Below the pieces are notes generated by a model. The model worked only from the letters and a program-made list of their open reading frames with translations, searched no databases and was not told the DNA's origin. Source: Camarhynchus parvulus (taxonomy: Eukaryota; Chordata; Aves; Passeriformes; Thraupidae). Taken from it: a DNA stretch of 64,000 nucleotides. The DNA is taken from contig NC_044597.1 of assembly GCF_901933205.1 (NCBI RefSeq), positions 3,398,126 through 3,462,125 on the forward strand. The letters run 5' to 3'. The position numbers and the translations under genes were made by a program. Position 1 is the first letter of the stretch, and the number at the start of each line of letters is the position of its first letter. This document shows positions 34,401 through 44,500 of this stretch, piece after piece.

Positions 34401-37400
34401 CTCTGTGCTGCCTTTGCTCACCCAAAACCCTTCACCTCCCCTCGGGGCACAGGGTGGGGGAGGAGGGACGCCATGGCACATGCAGAGGCACACGTGTGCA
34501 CACCTGTGCCACCCCTAAATGTGCCCAGCACACCCCAGAGCCACCCCCCAGCCTCAGCACAGCCTCTAACCCTGCCTCTCTCTGTGGCTCACCCAGGGGT
34601 GCTGCTATGGGGAGCACGGCTGCAAACCTGGGCACCTCCCCTTCCCCAGCACTGGCAGCCAGCCGGGCTCATGGGGATCCATCAGCAGGTACCAGACGGT
34701 GAGTGGCCAGGGGAAGGGGTGCCCAGGGACCCCAGCCCAGCCTTGGGGACATGGTTCACCCCACTGGCAACCCCACAGGACCCAGATGGGGTGGAGGAAG
34801 GAGAGGGGAAGAAGGGAAAATGGAGAGAGGGAAGATGGAGATCAGGGTCAGTCTTCTCCCTCTTCCTTTGCAGGATGGCAAAGAGGAACCAGAGATTTAT
34901 GGAGCGATCATCCCCCATGTGAGAGTCCCTGCCTGGCCCATGTCTGTGCTGCCCCAGCCAGGGACATTCAGCCCTGGGAGGGGACAGGAATGGGAACATG
35001 GGGGGCACAGTCCCAAAGCAGCCCAGTCCAACCTCCACACTGCTCCACTGCAGGATCTTCGAGGTCCCCCCGGGAACCCCGGCCCCCCTGGGCCCCCTGG
35101 CCCCCCTGGCCCTCCAGGTCTCCTCTACCTCAATGTAAGGCCCAGCACTGGTGTGCACACACCTGTGCCAGAGCACACACACACGTGTGAGCGTGCACAG
35201 CACCAGGGCCCCCCCAAACCTGCCTGTCTTTGGTTGCAGAGGGTGCACCCCATGCATGCCCAGCTGCCCTGCAAACAGCCGGTAAGTCACAGCCTCGCTG
35301 TCCCCAAGAGTGTCCCTGTCCCCTCCCTGTGCCCAGCAGCAGACACAGGCTCTGTTTGCCCCCACAGGCATCCACAGACCGCAGCTGGCCATCAGGTGAG
35401 GGCGTGTCCCAGGTGTTTTGGGGGCTCCAGCCTCCTTGGAGACACCTTTCCTCCCTTCCTTGGGTGCTGGGACCGTGCCAGCACAGCTCCCTGGCACCAC
35501 TGCTGCCTCTCGCACCCACTCCCACCACATCCCTGTGGGGCCAGCTCCCATGGGAGCATCCAGGCCCTATTCTGGGACACCTTGTGACCCCCCACCATCT
35601 CTGGGCTCTCCAGATGCTGGTGTCCCCCAGGCAGAGCCACCGGACTCCCGCGCTGATCTCCGGGTGCGTCCAGGCTGCACCCCCAGGCAAACCCCCCCAG
35701 CCACCCCAGGCAACCCCCCCCAGCAGGACCCTCACCCTCTGCCTCCCCCCAGCGCCAGACGTGGGTTTTCAAGTCCAAGGAGCTGATGGTGAAGGCGAGC
35801 AGTGCTGTGCCCGAGGGGAGCCTGGTCTATGTGAGGGAAGGGAGCAACGCCTTCCTCCGGACCCCCGCTGGCTGGAGCCGCCTCCTGGTACCGTGCAGGG
35901 TCCCGGGCAGGGCTGGGGGGGCAGGATCCAGGGCTGGGTTTGGCAGTAGGGCAGCAGATCCCCTGGAAGGTGAGGATTCCTCCTAACCTGTCCCTTTGTT
36001 TGTGTCATTGAGCAGCTGGAGGATCCCAAGTCATTCCTGGCTGGTGATGACCCCTCTGCCTCCACCCCACAGTACCAGGTGAGGGGTGCAGGAGCTGCAG
36101 GGCCCACTCAAGTCCCTGTATGGGGACAGAGCCCTCCTCTGCATGATGGAGTGGACAGACCTCACAGGACTGTTCTCTCCTTCTTCTTCCACCTCTCCAT
36201 CCAGGAGGTGAAGAGGGTGCAGCCAAGAGGTCCCAACACACTGTCACCCATACAGTCTCCAACAGACTCACTGGTGAGCCCTGCTGAGGGTCTGGCCATG
36301 CTGGGAGGGATGTGCCATAGCAATGGGCTGGATGTCAGCAGGGCAGTGCCAGCTCGGCACGAGCAGAGCCTGGGGTCGTGCTGGTCTTGGGAGGCCACAT
36401 AGATGGGTGTCCCCAGACTGACCTGAGCTGCGTTTTTGCAGATCCAGAAGGAGGAGGAACAAGGGCTGTCCCAGACTCTGCCAACCACCACGGCCCCACG
36501 GATCCCATCTGTAAGGAATGCCTGGCCCCAGGGTGGGGATGAGCAGCCAGACATGGGGAGAGGTGCCCAAGGGACCCCCAGTCCTGGCCAGGGACTCACA
36601 CCCCCTGGGATGGAGGGAACAGAGACCTCAATTCCTCCCTGCCACCCCCAGCTCCGCCTGGCTGCCCTCAACGTGCCCCTGTGGGGTGACATGAGCGGGA
36701 TCCGGGGCGCTGACCTGCAGTGCTACCGGCAGTCCCAGGAGGCCGGGCTCTACGGAACCTTCCGGGCCTTCCTGTCAGCCCCCAGCCAGCAGCTGCTGTC
36801 CATCGTCAAGAGGACAGACAGAACCCTCCCCATCATCAACCTGAAGGCAGGTACCCCGTGCCCAGGGGGCTGGGGGAGGCAAATCCTCACAGCCCCCATG
36901 AGCTGCAGTGGGTGGGGGACCCCCAGCCAGCCCTGGGGCTGTGCTCAGGGATTTGGGGAGCTGCCAGAACGCAGAGGATGGGGATTGGGGCTGGGGATTA
37001 GGGCATTGCCCTGGCTCAGCAGAGTGGCTCGTGCCCACAGGGGCAGCTGCTGGCCAAGTCCTGGAGCTCCCTCTTTGGGGGTGCTGCCCTGCGGGGTCCC
37101 ATCTACTCCTTCAACGGGCGCAACGTCCTGGCAGATCCCCTCTGGTGAGTGTGGACAAGGTCCTGGAAGGATGCCCCGGTGTGGGGGGGTCTGTGCTGGC
37201 TCCCTCCCTGCAGAAATGCAGGAGCAAAGAGCAGGGGTGCCCCTCTGACCCCATCCCCGCCCACAGGCCCCACCGGCTAGCCTGGCACGGCTCCACGCCG
37301 CGGGGTGGCCATGCCCGCCGGTGGGACTGCCAGGGCTGGCGCAGCTCCGGCACGGCCCAGGGCATGGCCAGTGCCCTGGGGGAGGGCAGGCTGCTGGCTG

Positions 37401-37477
37401 GGCAGAGGCACAACTGCTCCACACCACTGGCCGTGCTCTGCATCGAGGTGGCTTTTCCTTACCGGCACATGTGGTGA
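31462..37477 (+). CDS. Short multiplexin-like collagen with C-terminal endostatin domain
   Basis: Twenty-three exons join into 819 residues: 31462-31618, 31813-31952, 32256-32324, 32527-32589, 32676-32741, 32957-33163, 33345-33707, 33910-34029, 34106-34159, 34317-34343, 34597-34698, 34874-34918, 35054-35134, 35240-35281, 35368-35395, 35614-35663, 35753-35887, 36016-36078, 36205-36273, 36442-36510, 36652-36846, 37041-37144, 37267-37477. A signal peptide (1 to about 25) is followed by a basic non-collagenous stretch. Gly-X-Y tracts run from about 155 to 495, broken by Cys-containing segments (exons 5, 9, 11). Exon 17 (539-583) resembles the COL15/COL18 trimerisation module, followed by a 67-residue hinge. 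Residues 651-819 form an endostatin domain with the four conserved Cys and the IRGAD and GTFRAFLS motifs. The thrombospondin/laminin-G module of COL15 and COL18 is absent. The intron after 36846 uses a GC donor. The product is presumably secreted to the extracellular matrix. Exons 2-4 are the least certain. Confidence 0.88.
32404..32482. repeat. 22 bp tandem repeat in a collagen-gene intron
   Basis: About three and a half copies of a gggagcggggaatggggacggt-like unit between coding exons 3 and 4 of the collagen gene. Copies differ by single bases (gggagc or gggagt). Confidence 0.8.
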
Positions 37478-37651
37478 CAGCAGTGACAGCCGAGCAGGAG
37501 CTCCAGGCCTTCCTCCGGCCTGGGGAATGTCCCTGGGAGCACTGAGGGGACACTGGGTTCACGGCCAGGCTGTGCCATCCCACAGATCCCTGTGCCATGG
37601 GGCAGTGCTGGGCTGTGCCTCCTACCCCCACTGGAGCCATCACCACGCAGA

Positions 37652-37657
37652 AATAAA
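37652..37657 (+). terminator. Polyadenylation signal of the collagen gene
   Basis: AATAAA 175 bases after the collagen stop codon, followed by a T-rich stretch (tgttgttttttatg), as expected of a cleavage site with its downstream element. This gives a very short 3' UTR and supports the gene being an active, complete unit. Confidence 0.8.
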
Positions 37658-37864
37658 GATATAAAAGTGTTGTTTTTTATGACACCATGCTTTGGTTTTG
37701 GGGGGACGTGGTCAGCTGCAGCAAGGGGCTGAGGGGACACACCTGGGAATGGGAGCAGGGACTGGGAATGGGCTCCAGTCCCCTTGGGGTTGGCGGTAAC
37801 TGGGAGGGGACACCCTGGCACAGGTCTCCATGTCAGTGAGGTCTGTGTTTTGGTCCCAGAACCC

Positions 37865-38245
37865 AGTGCGGCCAGTATATCCCAGTGCCAGGTCTTGATC
37901 AGTGTATTCCTGTGGGTTCCTGACGCATTCCCAATATATCCCTGTGATTCCCAGTGTATCCCAGTGGATGTCGAAGGTCTGTCCAGTGTATCCCAGTGAT
38001 TCCCAGTGTATCCAATGTCTGTCCAGTGTATCCCAGTGTGTGTGATCCCAGTGCATGTCCAGGCTCTGCCCAGTGCCCCAGTCCAACGGGTCCCAGTGAA
38101 TCCCTGGGGCTTGCACAGTTTCTAGCAGTACTTCAGTGGGTTCAGTGGGTCTGTCCAGTGTATTCCAGTGTGTGTCGGGGTTTCCCAGTGTATCCCAGTG
38201 TAGGCCAGTATGTCCCAGTGTGTCCCACTATGTCCCACTATGTCC
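37865..38245. repeat. Degenerate cccagtgtatc minisatellite before the TOP2A promoter
   Basis: Many imperfect copies of a short unit like cccagtgtatc, tgtccagtgtatc or tcccagtg fill the gap between the collagen polyadenylation site and the TOP2A promoter. Period and order are irregular, so it is an old, degraded array. No gene is seen here. Confidence 0.8.
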
Positions 38246-38284
38246 CGTCGACAACGGCGCCGCCTCGGCGCCCTCCCTCCCGCT

Positions 38285-38559
38285 TCTCTATTGGTCGATC
38301 CCGCTGCCAATCTCACCGCTCCCCCTCCCGACTGGCCGGTTTGAACGCGCGGTGCGGCTTCTGATTGGTCAGAGCCGGGCGGGGGGGGCAGAGCGCTAGC
38401 CGTGTGTCCGCCCCCGCACTGCGATTGGCAGAGCGCAGGGAGCCGCGGGCGCGGATTGGCTGCGCGTTTCGGCGGGACGAGCGGAGGTTTGAAGGGGACG
38501 TTGGCGCCGCCATCACCGCCTCAGCCGCTATCGCCGCTGCCACCGCCGCTGCCATCGCC
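38285..38559 (+). promoter_or_regulatory. TOP2A: TOP2A promoter with multiple CCAAT boxes and CHR-like elements
   Basis: The GC-rich, TATA-less region upstream of the TOP2A ATG carries four inverted CCAAT boxes (ATTGG at 38290-38294, 38364-38368, 38424-38428 and 38455-38459) and one direct CCAAT (38307-38311). Two TTTGAA motifs occur at 38340-38345 and 38488-38493. The second follows a GGCGGG run and is the better CHR candidate. Arrays of inverted CCAAT boxes bound by NF-Y are known in mammalian TOP2A promoters, and CHR elements bound by DREAM/MuvB restrict genes to G2/M. This architecture therefore predicts proliferation-dependent expression. Protein binding is inferred. Confidence 0.85.
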
Positions 38560-41500
38560 ATGGAGCTCTCGCAGCCCCAGTCGCCCCTCCGGGTACGTCC
38601 TGCGACCGCTGCTCCCGACTCTGTGGGGCTTCGTGATCCCCCGCCACACCGTCCCCTCAGGGTCTCAGGCACCCGCAAGTTCTCCGGGGTCCGCCCTCAG
38701 CATCTCCCCGTGTCCTTCACAGCCCCCCTTGGGTCTCCTCAGGGTCTCCCCGGGCTCCTCTCTCTGCCTTTTCCCAGCCCTCCCCCTCCTCAGATTCCCC
38801 GCCCTCTGCGATTGCTGTTCTCTTCCATTCCCCGACCTGGCCCCTTCGTGTTCCCCCTGTGCTCCCCTCACCGCTGCCGCCTGTCCCCCCACAGCCCGCC
38901 AACGAGAACATCGTGGTGGGCAAGCCCGATGGCCCCAAGAAGCTCTCGGTGGAGCACATCTACCAGAAAAAGACGCAGCTGGAGCACATCCTGCTCCGGC
39001 CAGACACCTACATCGGCTCCGTGGAGCTCGTTACCCAGGTAGGAGCATGGCTGAGCCCCCCGAGCACCTCGGGGCAGGCGGGGAGTCTTTAGCAGCTGTT
39101 TACAAAGCACAGAACATCTGCTTATCTATCACAAATGGCACAAAAGAGGGGCTGTACCTGGGCACTTACAAATTCCTTTTTTTTTTTTTTTCAGCAAATG
39201 TGGGTTTATGATGAAGGCATTGGCCTCAACTGCAGAGATGTGACCTTTGTGCCTGGCTTGTACAAAATCTTTGATGAGATTCTGGGTAAGCTGATAGATC
39301 CATTGAGTCAGTGAGTGATGGGTTATTAACGGGGGTTGAATGGAAGAAACTGGAGCAAACATAAATTATCAAGAACTTATTGGCACTGCTCAATAGCAAG
39401 CTATTCATGAGAAACAAACGAAAAGAAAAATTTCAAAACTCCAATTACAAACCTGATTTCGTTCTGCCCAAAATTCTCCCTTTTATGTCAATGGTTGCAC
39501 TGGCGGAATTCAGAGGTCATTTCCAACCTTTATAACTCCGTGATAACTTGTACTCCTCTTTGTAATTTGCAAAATGTTTTGCAAATTTTGCAAAAATTTT
39601 TGAAAAATTTCAAACCTCCAGTTAGAAACCTGATTTCGTTCTGCCCAAAATTCTCCCTTTTATGTCAATGGTTGCACTGGAGGAATTCGGAGGTCATTTC
39701 CAACCTTCATAATTCCATGACAACTTGAACTCCTCTTTGTCATTTGCAAAATATTTTCATGCTGAGGTTATTATTAGTAACACTGTAGTGAGTTTTCATG
39801 TTCATTCTACTGGAACACTTCATGGTTCATAGTTTTCCCATAGTTTTTTATTAATTGAGAATGTAATAAAAAAACAATATTCTCTTTCCTTTCTAGTCAA
39901 TGCCGCAGACAACAAGCAGAGGGATAAAAACATGTCGTGCATTAAAGTCACAATTGATGTGTAAGTTTGGCTTCGTTGTTTTTGGTTCCCTTCAGCTGTT
40001 CTGCAAAGCTGAGGTGGCACTGCAGGGCTGTGGGGCTGATCCAAGATAGCCCAAATTTAATTCATCAGTTGTGAAAGCCTTTCTCTCTGCTTAGTGCCCT
40101 GGTCTCTCACAGAGGGCTGACTGGGGAAACAGCTGCTCCTTCGTTGCTGTGGTTTTCCACCTCTTCCTCTCCCTGTTTATCCTGATTGAGCACAGACAGG
40201 GGTTTGGTGTGTGGGTCCATTTCAGAGCCAGCATGTGCAGATCTGGGCATTTCTGTGTTGCCTGTCCCCCCTCTGCTGGCAGCTGCTGCACTTGCTGAGC
40301 ACAGATTTGTTCCTGGTGAAATGGTGCCTTTCCCCAGAGCCTTTTGGTGACTTCTTTCTTATCTCAGCCATTTGCAGCCTTAAAAACAGACTTTTCTTTC
40401 CCTCTCCAGAGAGAATAACACAATCAGTGTGTGGAACAATGGGAAAGGTATCCCAGTTGTTGAACACAAAGTGGAGAAGGTCTATGTGCCTGCTCTGATC
40501 TTTGGACAGCTGCTGACATCCAGCAACTACGATGACAATGAGAAGAAAGTCACAGGTGAGGAAGGCTCAGATATGTACTAATATCTCTGAGCAGCTCTAA
40601 GCATGTGACCTGAACTAGAAAGGGCAGGAAGGGGGTCCTTGATGCAGTGTGAAAACTGAAAAGGGGGAAATTTAGGTGAGATATATGGAAGAAATTCCTC
40701 TCTGTGAGTGTGGTGAGGCCCTGGCACAGGTTGCCCAGAGAAGCTGTGGCTGCCCCATCCCTGGAAGTGTCTAAAGCCAGGTTGGACAGGGCTTGAAGCA
40801 ATCTGGGCTTTAAGGTCCCTTCCAACCCAAACCATTCTGTGATTCTATGAAAATGACGTTCTGAATCTATCAGAGAAGTCTCTGTGCTCTGTTTAATCAT
40901 AATAACAGTGCAAACATGGGAAAATTGTCTTTGAATATTCTCTTGAACCCTAATTAAATCAAAGTTTGTAGCTGCATACTGAACTTGTTGAATATTGTTG
41001 CTTGTTGACAGTTGTCTTTGGATTGGGTGGACGTTGACAAACTCCAGTTAGTCTTGGATTCTTTTAGATAGTTTTGGACAAAGAGAATAACACAAGTCTG
41101 TGTTCCTTCTAATTCCAGGGGGGAGAAATGGTTATGGAGCCAAACTGTGCAACATATTCAGCACAAAATTTACTGTGGAAACTGGATGTCGTGAATACAA
41201 AAAGTTATTCAAGCAGGTAGGAGCACTTTTCTTTCCAAGGAGTTTATACCTGAGGTTTTCAAATGAGACCCTCAGGTTTTGCTTCAAAACTAGTTCAGTG
41301 TGATTAGAGTAAATTTGACCCACAAAATGTAATTCAAAGGAATAATGAAATTAGCAGACAACATTAGAATCTGGTTTTTAACCAGAATTTTTGTTTAATT
41401 TAAAGATATCTAAATACATAAACTATCTCACTGCTTTTAGAAACTAAGGTAGTTATGAGTGTGTGTGTGTTTGACTTGCAACTCACCAAAGCTCCTTTCC

Positions 41501-44500
41501 TCAGACCTGGACAGACAACATGGGAAAGGCTGGAGAAATGAAGCTGAAATACTTTGATGGAGATGATTACACCTGTGTCACTTTCCAACCTGATCTGTCC
41601 AAATTCAAAATGACTGTTCTGGATAAGGACATTGTAGCACTGATGTCTCGAAGAGCTTATGATATTGCTGGATCCACAAAGGATGTCAAAGTTTTCCTGA
41701 ATGGACAGAGGCTTCCTGTAAGTGAGCATTGAAAAGAAACACAAATATCTGCATTTTTTGTTTTGTGCCATTTAACCAGTGAGATTCTTTTGAGGCCATT
41801 CCTGTCATCACACAGAGCAAAGGAACACATGCAGGAGGGATTTTTTGCAGTAGAATGTGAATTAAGTATTTATAGGAGCTATTATCAACCAGTTGTCTGC
41901 TCTCATCTGTGTGCAGGTGAAAGGATTCCGCAGCTATGTGGACCTCTATCTGAAGGATAAGGTTGATGAAACTGGGAATGCACTTAAAGTTATCCATGAG
42001 GAAGTCAATTCCCGATGGGAAGTGTGCTTGACTTTGAGTGAAAAAGGCTTCCAGCAAGTCAGCTTTGTTAACAGCATTGCCACCACAAAGGTAAACCCTT
42101 AGTATGTTTAATTAAACTTGTGCCATATTCTTCAACATGAATATTCTTGGTTATTTGTAAGTGTACACATGTAAGTGAAAAATCATGTTGCAGAGAATGT
42201 GCTTAAAGTTTTAAATAGATATTTATAATTTTGTGAGTTTTAGTGGCCTCATTCTCAGGTCCTTGTCCCATTCTCCTCAGGGTGGCAGACACGTTGATTA
42301 TGTGGCTGACCAGCTCGTGACAAAAATCATTGATGTTGTGAAAAAGAAGAACAAAAATGGAGTTGGAGTGAAGCCTTTCCAGGTACAGTGTCAGAATTTT
42401 CCAGGTGGGAAGCACAACTTAAGCATTACTGCAAATTGTAACTTCAGCTTAATGCATAGCTGCATTAATTAATAACACATTTTCATTGTGCAGACAATAT
42501 ATAGAAGATTGCTAATTATAGAAGTCTCATATTGTCCAGTTTAAGCCAATTAACTTCCCTTTGCAAGTCAGTGGAGGTGCACTAAACCTCAGTATCTGTT
42601 AGATTACACCTATTGAGGTGGAGGTGCCAATTCCTTGACATCCCAAATCATCTGACACTTCATGAATGTTCATTAGCTGTTCAAAATTAATAAAATATCT
42701 GTGAAAATTCCAAACTTTACAGTGCTGAGTGTTCCCTCACTGTACAGTGTGTGATCCTTGTTGTATTTAACTACAGGTGAAGAACCACATGTGGATTTTT
42801 GTGAATGCCTTAATTGAAAATCCAACCTTTGACTCTCAGACTAAGGAGAACATGACTCTGCAGGCAAAGAACTTCGGCTCTACCTGTAAACTGAGTGAAA
42901 AATTCATTAAGGGTGTAAGTCCTGATGTATATGGGCAGTCAAGATGTCTGTAAAAAATGCATAATAAAAGTTTCTGTCACTGCTGAGGCTTTTCCCACAA
43001 CTTTGGATTGCGTTTTGTGTTGCAGGCAGTTGGCTGCGGCATTGTTGAAAGTATCCTAAATTGGGTAAAATTTAAAGCTCAGAACCAGCTGAATAAGAAA
43101 TGTTCAGCTGTGAAACACTCCAAGATTAAGGGTGTTCCTAAACTGGATGATGCCAACGATGCTGGTAAGTGTTTGACATCCTTTGTAACCAGTTCATTGA
43201 AAAACAGTTAAAACTTGTTCCTTGAACAAAAGATTTGTCTCTTAAGGAGAAATGAGAAGAGAAAACCTGTCATTATAGTTTTACTCCCATTTTGCAGTCC
43301 CATTTACTATGATTATCCCCACTTACTGTGTGCAGTGCCAAAAAAACTGCCTTAAAAGATTATTTATACTTGTTCAGTCGTGAATGTGCAGCCTTGGATT
43401 TCATTTCTTAAGTAGAAAACTGACTCAATTTTCTTCTTTTTTAGGCAGCAAGAATTCTTTAGATTGTACACTGATCCTGACTGAGGGAGACTCAGCCAAA
43501 ACTCTGGCTGTCTCTGGTCTGGGAGTGGTTGGTAGAGACAAATATGGAGTATTTCCTCTTCGTGGGAAAATCCTCAATGTCAGGGAAGCTTCTCACAAGC
43601 AGGTTGGTTGGAAAATGGTTACAGTTACTTGGTGCAAGGTGTGGTGTGATTTGTGCAATGAGTCGGTGCAGCTGCACCTGGAGCACTGGAACTCCAAGGA
43701 GCAGTGTCTTAAACACTTCCCTAAGCTTGAGCCTGCTTCACTGGTTAAGTAGGAATATTGATTAAGTCTTGTTCAGTGATTTGCCTGAGGGGATAATATT
43801 CATGTTGTGGATTGGGAAATGTTTTGAATTATCTAGAGTAATTTAACCATTAGAAATTACAAGTTTCTAAACAGCAAAAAAACCCCAGCAGGACAGAACT
43901 CAGCCAATGATTCACTTATTACACTTTCTTTAGCTACATTTTGAGTCTGAAAGACAAGTTTTCATTCTGTGTGATCTCTTTCAGATTATGGAAAATGCTG
44001 AAATCAACAACATCATCAAGATTGTGGGTTTGCAGTATAAAAAGAACTATGAAGATCAAGAATCTTTAAAAAGTCTTCGCTATGGAAAGATTATGATCAT
44101 GACAGATCAGGTTAGGTTCAATAAAATTGAAAGTTGGGAGAGGATAATAATTAGCACTTAAATAAAAAGATAGGAAGAAAATATTTGTCTACGTGCTGCT
44201 ATTGTTGTACCTAATTCTCTGTGTTTCTTTTTCCAATTTTACATTTTTGTGGATCATAATGTCTTTTCAGCCACAAAAAAAGTAAAATGGTGGGTTACAT
44301 CAAACAGCTAAACATTTTCTCTCCATTCTGCTGATTCAAAGTCTTTGACCAGTTCTTGACACCTTTTTTCACCAAGAATACCTTTTCTGTTTCTCTTAAT
44401 TTTCGGCAATTAACACATGGTCACCTTTTTAGAGGTGAAAGTTAATAGGGTCAGTTAGCTGGAATTCCAGAATCATTTACTATTAAGCTAACAATTGTCA

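Noticed and set aside
36847..36852. GT donor four bases after the endostatin exon end
   Set aside because: Using it leaves a phase-1 end that does not match the phase-0 start of the next exon, and it breaks the alignment. The GC donor at 36847 keeps the frame.
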